Assembly (NCBI GenBank): GCA_964019165.1
Contig: OZ025269.1
Coordinates: forward strand, 11,381,614 to 11,445,613
Source of the DNA: Mastigias papua
Lineage: Eukaryota > Cnidaria > Scyphozoa > Rhizostomeae > Mastigiidae
DNA length: 64,000 nucleotides
Reading direction: 5' to 3'
The stretch's first letter is position 1, and each line of letters opens with the position of its first letter. Under the pieces are notes generated by a model. That model saw only the letters and a program-made list of their open reading frames with translations. It made no database searches and had not been told where the DNA came from. Positions 48,663 to 64,000 of this stretch are shown here, piece by piece. Made by a program: the position numbers and the translations under genes.

Positions 48663-51600
48663 AACATCACACAATGGATGCAGTACCAGCAACTAAAGTG
48701 AATATTGTCTATGGCAAATATATCGCTAAGTGAGTGACAGGAATATACCGCAGACAATTCATAGTAGTTTTGTAAAATTTATAGAATTTATTAAACGCCA
48801 TGTATTGTAAACAAATGTGATTTAGCAAGTATAGATCACCGTACATTTCATTTTTGAAGAAAACTAGTTTTCTAATCTTCTCTAATTTTTTAATTCTCAT
48901 TGCTTCATTGTTAATTATTAATATACTCGAAGAGCTTTATGAATTTATCTCATAAAGAATGCTATAAAAATTCTGTAAGTAGAAATAATTCACCGCTCAT
49001 AGCTCTATTGCATCTTGAAAGTTAAGGTAATTCCTGCATTTGTGGTTTTATCTTCTAAAATCTGTCTCGTTGCTTTACATTCTTTTATAATAAAAGCACA
49101 CTTTATAATCAACATCGAAGCTCGATTTGCCAAGAAAAATAAGAACAGCTAGAACATGCTTAGCCTAGTATGAGAATTTTCACACGCAATCAGCTACTCG
49201 CATTTTGTTTGGCTAGCAAACTCTGATGATGTTATTACTGAGCATTAGCATTCGTTGTTTATTTGTTCGTTATTTTCAAAAGTACCCCAGTAAAATGTCT
49301 GGTAAAGTATATATTTGCATGTAGTTTCTCAAATATTTGCAAAAAGTCACTCTTGAAATAAGAACAAATCTAAAAGCACTTGAGTCATGAAAAATCATGA
49401 AATGATCAAGTACATCGAGCATCGAGAAAAATTTCTTGTCCTTATAAAAGATAGAGTGTACCTCAGAAATCAAGGCCACCATAACACTTCTAGTACTACA
49501 ACCTAGTAGCAGTGTAGTAATAAGTAGTTAGAAAAAGACCACGGCTGGGAAAGCTTGACCTTTTGCGCTCACTTTGAATTTATAAGGGAAGAATTTCGTT
49601 GAAGGGAAGAAAGCTCAGTTGGATATCATAGAAACTGCATGCTGTAAGTATTTCTCAAATATGTGAAAAATTCAGACTTGAAATAAGAGCAATTTTAAGA
49701 ACATTCGAGTCTCAAATTATAAAAAAACTAACAACATTGAGCCTCAGCAAAAATCTTCTGGCTGTTATGAAATAGAAAACTTAAAGGTTACGAGTACATG
49801 CCACCCAAAGCAATACTTTTCAGGCAGATCTAAGTCTAACATTATACAAAAAATGCAAATATAATCCTTATCAGAGTTTTCTTTCCCGATATCATTTTAT
49901 TCTGTAGCTCCCTGCTTCAAAGAATGGCATTCTAATTTAGTCGCCCCTCCCCAATAAATATAGCTACGTTCATTGCTTATACCTGGATTAACATTTTCCA
50001 GAGACGATTGTATTTAGCACTTATTATGTATTACAGTGTCATGTCATACGAACTATTTATACATAAAAGACTATCACATACAATTTGTTAGCAGCAGCTT
50101 CAAAATACTTTCGATTTAAATTACTGTTGTGATCTTCAAAGTTTATACCTTTTCTTGAATAAAACGTGGAGTGTCAATCTATGTTGGTATCTATCCTGCT
50201 TCACAGCTGTTAATTGGGCTATAAACATAGTCTTCGTGCATCAGTGATATAATGTGCTTTCTGTTGATATAGAAGCTTTTAAATCACCTTCCTTACTATA
50301 CATCTTTGCTGGGAGGGAGGGGGTGGTGGATTCATGACAAAATATACATTTCAAATATAACTGCTAAAAATATTAAATTTAGATTTACTCCATTCCTTTT
50401 AAGGAAATGAGATTCTTCTTAAAATCCAAGCAATTTAGCTAAATACATACCATCTTCAGTTTCTTTCCCTATTACAGAATGGCCGCGATGTGATAGAAAA
50501 TCTACTGCAATCGTTGAAAACAATCGTTCACATTTAACTCAAGTTTTGTTAAAACTTGCCCGTGTAATAAATGGGTTTTAAACCTGAATAAGGCTTTCTG
50601 TTATTCAGAGATCAGAATACAAGTTACCCGCTTGATGCCATAGCATGCAAATCTAGAATTCAGCACTTAGCATGATGTACTTAACTTCTCGGAGCAAAAA
50701 TGTTTTAATATGGAAATTATCGTTAATGCATAGAGGAAAATCCATCCTCTTTCATTATTGCCTTTTTAACCCAGCAGCAAGTCATATGATTTCCTTTTCA
50801 ATACACAATTTTGTGGCTCTTTAGCCCTCAGATACTACATGATTTTGTGTAAGGAACCTAACTCAAGGCTAACATTCATTTTTAGGTAATACATTATAAG
50901 GAACCTACCTGTAGAATGCCGAAATATTTAAAGAACTTATACTACTAAAGAGAATCATCCACTGTTTTTAAGGTTGGGTTGAAGGCTAAACACCTATTAC
51001 TATTGTCAGTTCAGATTAATTTTCATGGTCGATGAACTGCGATAAATGGTGCTTAACTCTTTGAGCTTTGTCTGCTACTGTATACAAACCATGGTTGCCA
51101 TTCACAGTTAAACTGAGCGCTTGTTATTACTGAAAACTACACTCTTTGTTTGACAACACTCAGACTAATGTAGCTGTCTTGTGATTGATTTGAATTTTGA
51201 ACCCGATACTTTCACTGGCAACTTTAGGTATGACACTGTTGCTTTATTTCTTATTGCTAATATCTTGGCAGAAATGGCAAGCATCTTTCAGTTTCTAAGA
51301 TACTTGAATTTTTTCTTATTTTTGAATTACGGCGCCATCTTGCCTTCCTTTAAAGCAACGTAGCGTCCCAGGGTGCATTTCTTACCACTGAGCGTATCCC
51401 TACTTATCTTTTGAACTGCATGTAGCATTTTGGAGCAGAAATGACATGGGCTGGTGGGCAAATGAGCTGCATTTACTTCTCATTAGCTATGAATTGACAG
51501 CATGCACGTGTTTTTATAATAACGTGACTTATAAGAAAACATTTCTCGACAACCAAAAATGAAAAGAAAGTTAAGTACTGGATTTTTGAGACCTAAGAAA

Positions 51601-52316
51601 GTTGATAATTAAATTTAAATATTCACACAAACACACCTTCTCATTTCTTTGATTTCCATAGATTTCCTTTTAAATTCTTTAAACTTTAGTTTTATATTTG
51701 AGCCATGCCTATCTGTCTGGGTAACATTGCAGTGTTCCACAATCTCGAGCATTCTCGTTAAGAAAGTCGTCAGAAAGTTTCACTACTGAAATCCTTAAAA
51801 AGATAGGACAGTTTCAATACTGGGAGAAAAAGGTTCCTATCAACAAAAGAACCTAGAAAATAAGAACATAGTTAGAATATCTAGACGAAAAATTTCTACG
51901 CATTTGAAATCAAAATATAAAACTCAGGTAGTAGCTTCAAAGTAAAGGAGGATTGTAATTTGTGGATATTTCATATAGCTAATAAAAATCTCAGTCATAA
52001 TTGAGTTTTTGCTTCAATTTTTCTTTCAAAACACAGCAAAGTTAGCTATTCTATTCTATTCTCAATTATCATAAATCTTTGAGCAATACATAATTCCTTT
52101 TATACTTTTGGATGGGGACTAATATGGGGAGGGGATTACTAAAAGGGGCTTATAGAATTATCTAAAACATGCCATAAAAAATTCCTTTTCTCTACAATAT
52201 AAAAGAACAGTCAAAATATAAGCATCAGCTTATAACAAGGCCTCAATTCCCACAAAAATTTAAATCCTCCTTGACTTGAGTACATTAGAGTGTAAAATTG
52301 TCAAAGGACATCTAAT
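48663..52316. other. AT-rich stretch downstream of EF-hand gene 2
   Basis: No gene recognised. A short phrase TATTTAAAGAACTTATACTA near 50927 recurs near 58740. A G-rich run lies near 50311. Confidence 0.5.
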
Positions 52317-52861
52317 TGTTAAGTGTGCCTTCAGCTTAACAAATGCGTGAGTTACAAACGAAGCACAAAAGGTAATAGAAGTTTAAGAGTAACTTACGAC
52401 ATGAGATAAACGCTCGCTTGGGTTTTTTCTGTAACGTTATTTAACGTATCAACAGCAAAGCAAAGGCAATCAATCGACAAAACTGAGCTTTTGGTACACG
52501 TTCACTTCGTATCTTTGTTATGGACTGGTTAACAATGTCAATACCGTCAAGCTATCTGAGACAGCTCCTTTGATCTTTACAAAACAACGGTCACAAAAGA
52601 CGTATTTAATACAATAATTCAAGTACAGTAAATTGTTTAATGCAAATTGCAAACATTTTCTTCTCTTCAAAACAGCATTTTCCTCACACGGGGCACCAAT
52701 GTTAAGTGTGCCTTCAGCTTAGCAAATGCGTGAGTTACAAACGAAGCACTAAAGATAATAGAAGTTTAAGAGTAACTTACAACCTGAGACAAACACTCGC
52801 TTGGGTCTTTCTGTAACTTTATTTAACATACCAACAGCAAAACAATGGGAATCAATCGACT
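52317..52861 (-). mobile_element. Miniature LTR retrotransposon (TRIM-like)
   Basis: Direct repeats of about 162 bp (52317-52479 and 52700-52861) enclose only 220 bp. On the minus strand the LTR runs TGTCGATTG to CTTAACA. One base after the upstream LTR comes TGGTGCCCCGTGTGAGG (52698-52682), which has the form of a primer-binding site complementary to a tRNA end CCTCACACGGGGCACCA. No coding capacity. The purine tract before the other LTR is weak and no target duplication was found. It could be a TRIM or an internally deleted LTR element. Confidence 0.78.
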
Positions 52862-54470
52862 TGGAAATAATGTATAAGTAAACAGTTTCGTCTATAATCG
52901 TCTCTTCGTTTAAATCTTCTTGATGTGCGGCATCACAACTTCATCATTCTCAGCTCGGCCAAACCCTCAACTAACTAACCTAGATAAATCTTACACACTA
53001 ATAGAGAAAGCTTAGCATAATAGTGCCAAACCTTTTACCATATAAAGAAATGCAATTACGTAAAAAAGAGAAATACAATACAAATATTATTTGCATTATA
53101 TAACGTCCAGCTGCGGAGCAAGTTCGTTCACGTTCAGATATAGAACCGTCCTGAAAATGTTCCAAGTAATATGTTGCATGCTGCAGTCAAGTTCCTACGT
53201 GATAGTTTGCTGTAAAAACAACTATTGGTGCAAATGTAAAATGGCGGGACCGTCTATATCACAACATAATAATTTATCTGCTGCCTCTGGTGGCCTTACA
53301 GCAAATCTTTTTTGTCTCTTAGCTTTTGGGCAAACAAATGTTTTCATCTTATAGCTGTTGGAACGGCAAAGAAGGGGAACATATTTTGGTTGTTCCGGCA
53401 ATGTCCCCATGTCTCCCCCCCACCCTATTTAGTTTTATGTCTGATTTATCAATGAGAAGTAAAGCAACGCTGCGTTCAATGAGAAGGAAAGGTTATGGTG
53501 ACGTTCAGAGGAAACTAATGATCATTATAAAGATATTAAATATAACAGGAAGAACTCATGGGCTATACACATCAAGAACAGGACCATGAAGTAATATCAA
53601 CAACAATACGGTCGTCATGAATTTTAGAGAAATTTCACACTCTGTAAGATTGAATCTGGAAGTATGATTCTATTATGCACTTTCTATAATAAATATCAAT
53701 AACAATAGGGCCAAAAATTCTAAAAGAGGCAAAAATAGATTAATACGCCCTTGATATCCAGCCGTTCGAAGATGCTCCTGAGGTAGCCGCAAAAGTGTAG
53801 CCATGATAATAACAGATATAAATACCCATCAAACCTCAAAGGTAAGACAGTCGAAAACACTTTCTTAGATATTTTTAGAGATAATGTTTATAAATTCTTA
53901 CTTAGTTCAGATAGCATCAAAATATCACTAAGCAAATTTTTAACGCATTTGTTGCTATTCAATGTTAACAAGAGTAATATCGATTAAATTTGGCATCTTT
54001 CTTCAAGTACATTGCTCTCTAGTTGGTAAAGTGCTTTGATAAATCCAGAATTCAGGAAATCTCGCAATTTTTAATACTTCGTACAATGCACTTTTTGATC
54101 ATATATAATCCCCAAAACTCAACATGCATTTTCAAGGCAATGTAAGATATAAATATTCCATCATAGATATAGCCTTAGTCTTCTTTCGAATTGCATTATT
54201 TTACTGATAACATTAACTTTTCACGTATTGTCAGCTGGAATCCATTGAAAGTGTTAAAAGTTAAATCCTGTATTTACATACAAGTTTTTGCATAAAGCAA
54301 CTGTTTAAGAACATCTTTGGAAACCTATTGTTTTGCAGCATATTTGCCTCCAATATAATCAGGCATTTCTCTACTTCTATTTCAAATACAAGTAAATAAG
54401 AGGAAACGCTTTAGTGGTCGTGCATAACTCTCTCCACTCATCACAGAATTCGAATAATGCGAATAATGTG
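52862..54470. other. Non-coding stretch
   Basis: Frames at 53222-53589 on both strands have no recognisable domain. Nothing else supportable. Confidence 0.45.
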
Positions 54471-54722
54471 GGGTGAGTGGCCAAGTGGTTCAGCTAGCTT
54501 ACGTTAGCTAGCTGAAGTAAAGCTTGACTGCGGTAGGACAGCTACTGGATGGGCGACTTTCCAGAAAGATGACCAACGCAACTCACTCTGCCATCCTTCG
54601 GAAGGGACGTTAAACTAGGGGTCCCGCGCCTGGATGCAGCATGTACAGTAGGCCTTAATTGGCTGAAAACGCTAGATATAACAGCCTACTCAAAAAAGTA
54701 AAACAAACAAGCAAAGAAAGGT
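54471..54722 (+). mobile_element. tRNA-derived SINE, family B
   Basis: Head GGGTGAGTGGCCAAGTGG with an A box; the B box is decayed. Body with CCATCCTTCGGAAGGGACGT and GGGGTCCCGCGCCTGGATG, then TAGATATAACAGCCTACTC and an A/C-rich tail. The same family as the minus-strand copy at 47305-47590. Confidence 0.78.
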
Positions 54723-55789
54723 AATTGCTATACCAATTATCGCTTCAATCATTCCATGTATTTCTATAAGAAACCGCGGTTAACCGGTCTATAAGAAACT
54801 AAAAAGGCTAAAAGGGCCAATATTTCAAGGACGGAAAGGCCATGTTGCTTCAATCGTATGAAACTGATCAGTCGCATATGTAACAAAATGAGTTTTAAAA
54901 TACATAATTTCCACGTAACTCCTTCTGCTAAAGGCACAGGATTCAAGCGATGAGAATCCTTTTTCGATATATACACTCTATATTTATCTTTTGTCAGCCA
55001 ATTTTGAATCAAAAAGCCGTTAGGGCAGTTCTCTTATACAAAAGTCGTATTTCTTCATTACACGTCATTTTATATGAAAAAAGCTTTGTTGTATAATACA
55101 TCTACGAGGGGGGGCAAAATTCCGCACACTCAGAGGGAGGGGGGATGAAACATAAAGAGCATTTTAAGAAGAAGTATGAAGTATCTTCTGAAGTCCTGGA
55201 GGGTGAACCAAGATTTTTACATGAATCTGAGAGGAGGAGTGAAAATTCCATCAAACATATGAGGATGTCTTCTGCCCCCCCCCCCCACAAGTAATGAATG
55301 ACTCGTCCCTTAGATGATACTTTTTCTGTTATCTGCAAAAGAGACTTATCATCCTGATGGTTGATTTAAGGCATTGAATACATTATTGACAGGGCTGCAA
55401 GTTCTAGAGACTCGATATCTATATATCACCCCTCTCCCCTCATAAGTCAGTCAACTTTGTTAAGCCACAATTCTGACCGATGCTCAAGCACTGCTTGCCC
55501 TGGTCTGAAAGGCCAAGGTGATTGAAAGAAGAAGAAATGTCCTGTTTATGTTGAAGATGTAGAAAACCTCTTGGAAAGGCTAGGTGATGTTTTCACGGGA
55601 AATGACAACCTGTGTCGTCTCTCCTTGTTTGGACTGAAAAAGATTGTCAGTGTCCCACTTCTCTATATTCGTCTAGTCATCGGTAAGAAATGAAGTTGAG
55701 GTGCTACGATAGGGTGAAGCATTATAGCAGGCATGGTGTCGAAGATTAGATGAAAAAGGTTAACATAAATAAATGTGGTCAGCGATTAA
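54723..55789. other. Non-coding stretch with G and C runs
   Basis: Contains AGGGAGGGGGG (about 55134-55144) and a C run (about 55276-55287). No gene recognised. Confidence 0.5.
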
Positions 55790-55960
55790 GTACTAAAAGA
55801 TATAGAGGAAATTAGATCATTTATGAAGAAAATGAATAGAACAAGAGAGATAATAGGGCCCTGAGGTACACCAGAATTGATAGAATAAGGCTTAGAGAGG
55901 ACACCATCGACCCTAATTGCAATTCCTTACTTAGCAATTCAAGACCCTAATCCAGCAGAA
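55790..55960 (-). pseudogene. Non-LTR reverse transcriptase fragment, motif B region
   Basis: Minus strand reads AIRVDGVLSKPYSINSGVPQG, then PIISLVLFIFFINDLISSI. This is the LINE reverse transcriptase block before the catalytic YADD (consensus ...SGVPQGS.LGPLLF..YINDL). Stops follow on both sides, and no catalytic motif survives nearby. Confidence 0.7.
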
Positions 55961-56489
55961 CTCTTTTTCTTCTAGTTCTAGTCTGGCTCTCGGTGTCAAT
56001 CCTATTAAGCTCTCTAAACAAGAAACAAACATTCTGCTTTCAGCCTGGATGACTTTTAGCATTTTTTTTAAATCCAGTCTGAACCAAGTCTTAAAGGTTT
56101 CTTAAAATTCAAGAAGATGAATCAGGAGTTCAACTTTCCAGTTGACTTTATGACAGAATACCTTATTGCTGCCATATGCGCCAAGTGAATGATCTTAAAT
56201 GATGAGCTTGTTTCCAGGTTAATAAAAAGATCTCTTGTAAAAGCAGCTATTCAAGTTTACTTCTTGACGTTCTCTCAATTTTCATAATTTTTTGTGATTT
56301 GACTTTTGTGTCTCTTATATAGTTGTTTTTTGTATAAGAAATTGTACTAAGTATCAGGTATCTTTTACTAGTCTTGAATGTAATTACATATACTTCCTAA
56401 ATCGAAAACTCACTGCTTCTTCATGACATTAATTACTACGATCTGTATTGTATTGGTGCAATGCTAACCAAGAATCTCTTGACAAAGTA

Positions 56490-56761
56490 CAATACTCGCC
56501 AAAAGTCCTTGGGACACTATAAAAAACTGATAAAAACTACTTTCCTCCACATATTGTCATCGTGCTACATAAACGCGCCCTCCTTCCCCCTAGAACAATG
56601 TTGGTTCGTTTGTGACACACTTGAAGTTGGCGCGCACGCAAAGTTTTCCCATTATCACATGTACTTCTCCAAAAAACTAACATTGTTTTAGGGGGAGAGG
56701 GGATGAAAGTTCATTGCAGAATACAAAAAGTGCAGTGTCCAAGGGCTTTGGGCGACTATTG
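56490..56761. mobile_element. Tc1/mariner-type MITE, 272 bp
   Basis: The ends match as inverted repeats: CAATACTCGCCAAAAGTCCT on the left, CAATAGTCGCCCAAAGCCCT in reverse complement on the right, continuing to GGACACT. TA dinucleotides flank both ends (56488-56489 and 56762-56763), the TA target duplication of this superfamily. A second inner inverted pair (CCCCCTAGAACAATGTTGG and its complement) makes most of the element fold back. No transposase. Confidence 0.85.
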
Positions 56762-57438
56762 TAGGTATCATGAGCAAAATTATAGCTCAACTAAATCTGT
56801 GAATAAAAATTTTCTTCATCTGCAGTAAATGTGAGAAGTAAAATGCTCAAATTTGTCTGATTTGCATATTTTACCGTGTCTGAGGCAAATCTAACTTGTC
56901 AGACATCTAGATGATATATTGTGATGGGGCACCTACTCCAATTTAGTTACCACAATCTATCTCAAATAATACTTCTTAGAAAAGCATTGTTTTATTTGTG
57001 GAAATTATATTTCCTACATTCAAGCCAAGTCTTGTGCATAAAAGATATATTTCACTTACACCGCATTTAAATTATGATCCTTTCTTGGACGGGCCTATCA
57101 TTTTTAGACTGGGGTAATTACCTAGAAAATTCCCTGTCCCACTCCTATAGTTGGCGAAATTGATAGCAGATTAATCTTTATGAAATAAAGCCAGTTTCAT
57201 TTTCATTTACCTATCCTCTGTTATATTATCTAACTTTGTTATCATTAAATGCTCAGGTAATACCTTGCACCTTATTGTTTTCGTCATCAACTTTGCGATA
57301 TTTTCAAGAAGTGACCTGCACAATTGCTCTTCTGAGCGGCTTCAGATTATCTGTTTCGAAAATGTTTGCTTAGAAATAAGCCATACATACTAAAGTGAGA
57401 TTATATACACGTATTAAGGGTATTCTCATGTCTCAAAT

Positions 57439-57560
57439 GTATCTAAATTCACGCTCAAGTGTATCTAAATTCACGCGGTACTATATTTCGCGCGGACGTA
57501 AATTTGCGCTTTTTAATTCGCGCGCACAAAGTAGATATATTCGCGCGGACTTCAGTTTGC
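57439..57560. repeat. CpG-dense repeat cluster
   Basis: Two copies of TGTATCTAAATTCACGC (57439-57455 and 57460-57476), then three CGCGCG-containing blocks (TTCGCGCGGAC twice, TTCGCGCGCAC once) within 80 bp. This is strikingly CpG-rich for this window. It may be the end of a transposon; partner not found. Confidence 0.55.
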
Positions 57561-59936
57561 ATAACTTGAATATGTGAAAGAACGTAGAACTGAATGAAGA
57601 CAGTTTGTTGCTTACTACATCAATTTCTGGGAACTTTGCAACTCCCCCGTCAAAAAGCACGTGCCTCCTTTAGACTAAGACCAACTTCAGCAGCAGCAGC
57701 ATTGACAGATGATTTGGGAATCACGTTAAAATAATTTTTGATAGGCATCCTTTAGAATTACTGCAAACACTTGAACTCCAATCAATGACAACGTTATTTA
57801 GACTGTGTATTCAATTTTCATAGCTTGAATCTGACACTTTATTCGATACATTCGATTATTCTGCCAGATTCAGAATAGACATTTGTTAACGATGGAGGAA
57901 AGAAACTGATTATATTTAAAATTCAACTACAGTTTTATTGATTTTAAGTTCAAAGACATCTTTGAAATGATTACATTTTATGTGAAACCTAAATCCCACC
58001 TTGCCCCCACTAATACGTGGTTAAACGAATGTTTTATACCTTTTACTTTCTTACCTTTTCACAAGGACAAATTTTCGTGCTGTACTAGTGCGCGACAAAA
58101 TAGCACTTCGCAAATTTGAATATAAAATGTACTTTAGGTATTCAGCTATTGTAGCTGGATAGCCCCTGAGGACAAATTTTGTCTACTTTAAGGCTTTGCT
58201 TGATACACTTATAAATTTTTGTCCCTTCATCAACTGGACTCCTAGCTTGTGAAAGAGCATCTGCACAAGGTTCTCTGAGAATATATAATGTTTTCTCTAT
58301 ACTTTTCCAATTGCATCTGGGTCAGGATAAATTGGAATGTTGCAGCTTAATAGCAGGTGGCCAGTGTGTCTGTGAGAAGAATTAGATCTTGCTCTATTAC
58401 AAAGAAGATTAACACAAGGTGGTATGAGAATGATTTTTCCATTGCTTACAAATGCTTCGCAAAGACTCTTTGAGCGGACGTCAGTCACTTTTTCGTCAGA
58501 AGAAACCACTATAGGAAGCAATTAACTTTCTCAATGATATCAATGAAACCTGAATGCAAAACCAACGAAGTTCTTGAAACACATTTAATGAATTTCAATA
58601 CGATTGCATATTTTCATAAAAGATGCTAAAAGATCATTACTGCTAGATAATTGAATGTTGTTAAAATACTTCTGCTTTTCAATTTAAGTATTGAAAATAT
58701 GGTCACAATAACACATTGTAGCTTTTACATTTACGCGCTATTTAAAGAACTTATACTACTAAAGGAAAATTCCCTAAGGAGCTATTCAATTTGAACAATT
58801 TTTTTAACACCAAACAATGAAGAATTAGGAAGTTCTGTTCACTTGCAGCAAAAATCCGCATAGATTGTTTGCTATACTTGTGTTAGGTCCTTCATTTTTC
58901 ATTGATCTTACGTTACAGCTTAAATTAATGGCAAAATTGAAGACTTCACTGTTTGCCTTATGCCTGTATCATCTTTATTGCACTACTTGTGCGCTGAAAA
59001 TCAAGAAACTGTTAAGGAACTTTTAGTACTAAATTTGATCATCAGAGGTCCAAAAATAAGGAACTTTTGGAAGTAGGCCTTGAGCTAGGTTCCTTATAAA
59101 AAGAGCTTACATAACGAAACATGTTGACTAAAACTGAAGCGATGTGGAACTTACTCGTGTGTTGATGAAAAATAAACATTCACATAGCTTTAGCCCAAAT
59201 CTGCCACACAGAAAGCTTTGCAATGCCTAGCTACCAAAATATCATATTGATACCTATAGGGGTACTGCACCCTAGCTCCTTTGAGAGTGGCATCTTCTGG
59301 AGGTCGAGGACGCTGCAGACAATCGTAGGTTCAATGCAGAATCCAGCATTGCTGAAGAATCCTGTAATGATGAAATTTTTCAAATGTAAGTGGCACTATG
59401 GATGATGCTAACATTGGACAGATTGCTCACGTAACAGAAAATAGAATGATTGTTTTGATAACGTTTCGGATATATTTTTAAACTGCAAGTTTCCTTAGAG
59501 TAATATAAACTCAAACGGCTTTTCCAGTCAGAACACTGTCACTCAGGGGTGCCGTTCAAAAAAATAAAGAAAAGGGTTGGGCTGAAGCTACTTCTATTAG
59601 TCATGCCCATAACCTCACTCCATATTTCATTCAAAGTGTTCAAATTTAGATACAAATGAAGTTACACATATGTTAAGCTTAGGTAAAGCAACATACTCTG
59701 AGTCAAAAGCCCAGTAAACTAGGCAAAGCCCCCCCCCCAGCTTCCCTTCATGACCCCATTGCTGTTCATATTATTCTTTTATTTGCTTTATTACATTTCT
59801 TGTCAAGGCAATTTGAGAGTTATTGGATGCATTAAACATAAAGTGGAAGGTAGTAGATCTAAATGAGAGTATGCCTGCATGAGGCGTACAGTATTTTTAT
59901 ACATTTTCCCTGGCACGTTGTGTTGCAGCTTGTCAA
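57561..59936. other. AT-rich stretch, nothing recognised
   Basis: Only short frames without domains; a C run near 59731-59740. Confidence 0.5.
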
Positions 59937-60019
59937 CAAGGGAGGCTAATAAACAAGGGCGGCTAATAAACAAGCGTTGCTTATAAATAAGGGCGATATA
60001 TAATTGAAGAAATACGGTA
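59937..60019. repeat. 17-bp tandem repeat next to a TACGGTA end (MITE-like)
   Basis: Four degenerate units of CAAGGGCGGCTAATAAA (59937-60004), followed by ATATAATTGAAGAAATACGG. Read on the minus strand this is TACCGTATTTCTTCAATTAT followed by CGCCCTT-type repeats, which looks like one end of a MITE. The other end was not found. Confidence 0.5.
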
Positions 60020-63975
<3,956 letters not shown>

Positions 63976-64000
63976 TGTAGGGAGTACGGTGAAATTCTAT

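Noticed and set aside
53222..53589. Overlapping 62- and 87-codon frames on opposite strands
   Set aside because: No domain, no consistent splice support and no clear preference for either strand.

Overview
This is animal nuclear DNA, most likely from an invertebrate. It is AT-rich and intron-bearing, with little coding sequence. It is crowded with (TA)n arrays, tRNA-derived SINEs, MITEs, LTR fragments, non-LTR fragments and a Penelope-like element. I see no operons, Shine-Dalgarno sites, CRISPR array or bacterial genes. I cannot fix the species.

Layout. 1-3642: a Penelope-like element (PLE) arranged as a huge, apparently perfect palindrome. The right copy has an intact 593-residue reverse transcriptase/GIY-YIG reading frame, and a minimal hammerhead ribozyme lies in its 3' region. 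3643-4136: (TA)n, a short tRNA-like unit, then (AT)n and (GT)n. 4137-13300: mostly non-coding, with candidate minus-strand exons (one set vaguely PTB-like) and a G-rich minisatellite. 14104-15984: a non-LTR fragment and a 1.34-kb DNA transposon with inverted ends and an apparent 8-bp target duplication. 21797-24045: a decayed Ty3/Gypsy pol segment and a pair of LTR-like repeats with a primer-binding-site-like sequence. 24760-29844 and 44183-48662: two paralogous calmodulin-like EF-hand genes on the + strand, the only host genes I call with real confidence. Their introns hold a 351-bp tandem duplication, MITEs, SINEs and a 12-bp minisatellite. 34032-36100: non-LTR fragments. 38842-40135: (TA)n arrays around a SINE-like unit, then about 850 bp of 8-bp repeats. 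42484-42964: a possible solo LTR. 52317-52861: a miniature LTR element. 55790-56761: a non-LTR fragment and a Tc1/mariner-type MITE. The rest is AT-rich DNA in which I recognise nothing.

The two EF-hand genes share exon lengths (43, 144 and 240 nt plus a short last exon) and intron phases, so one arose from the other by tandem duplication. Their introns carry different transposons, so those insertions came after the duplication. The first coding exon of each was not found. Exon calls other than the EF-hand genes rest on splice-site and reading-frame inspection only and are given low confidence.
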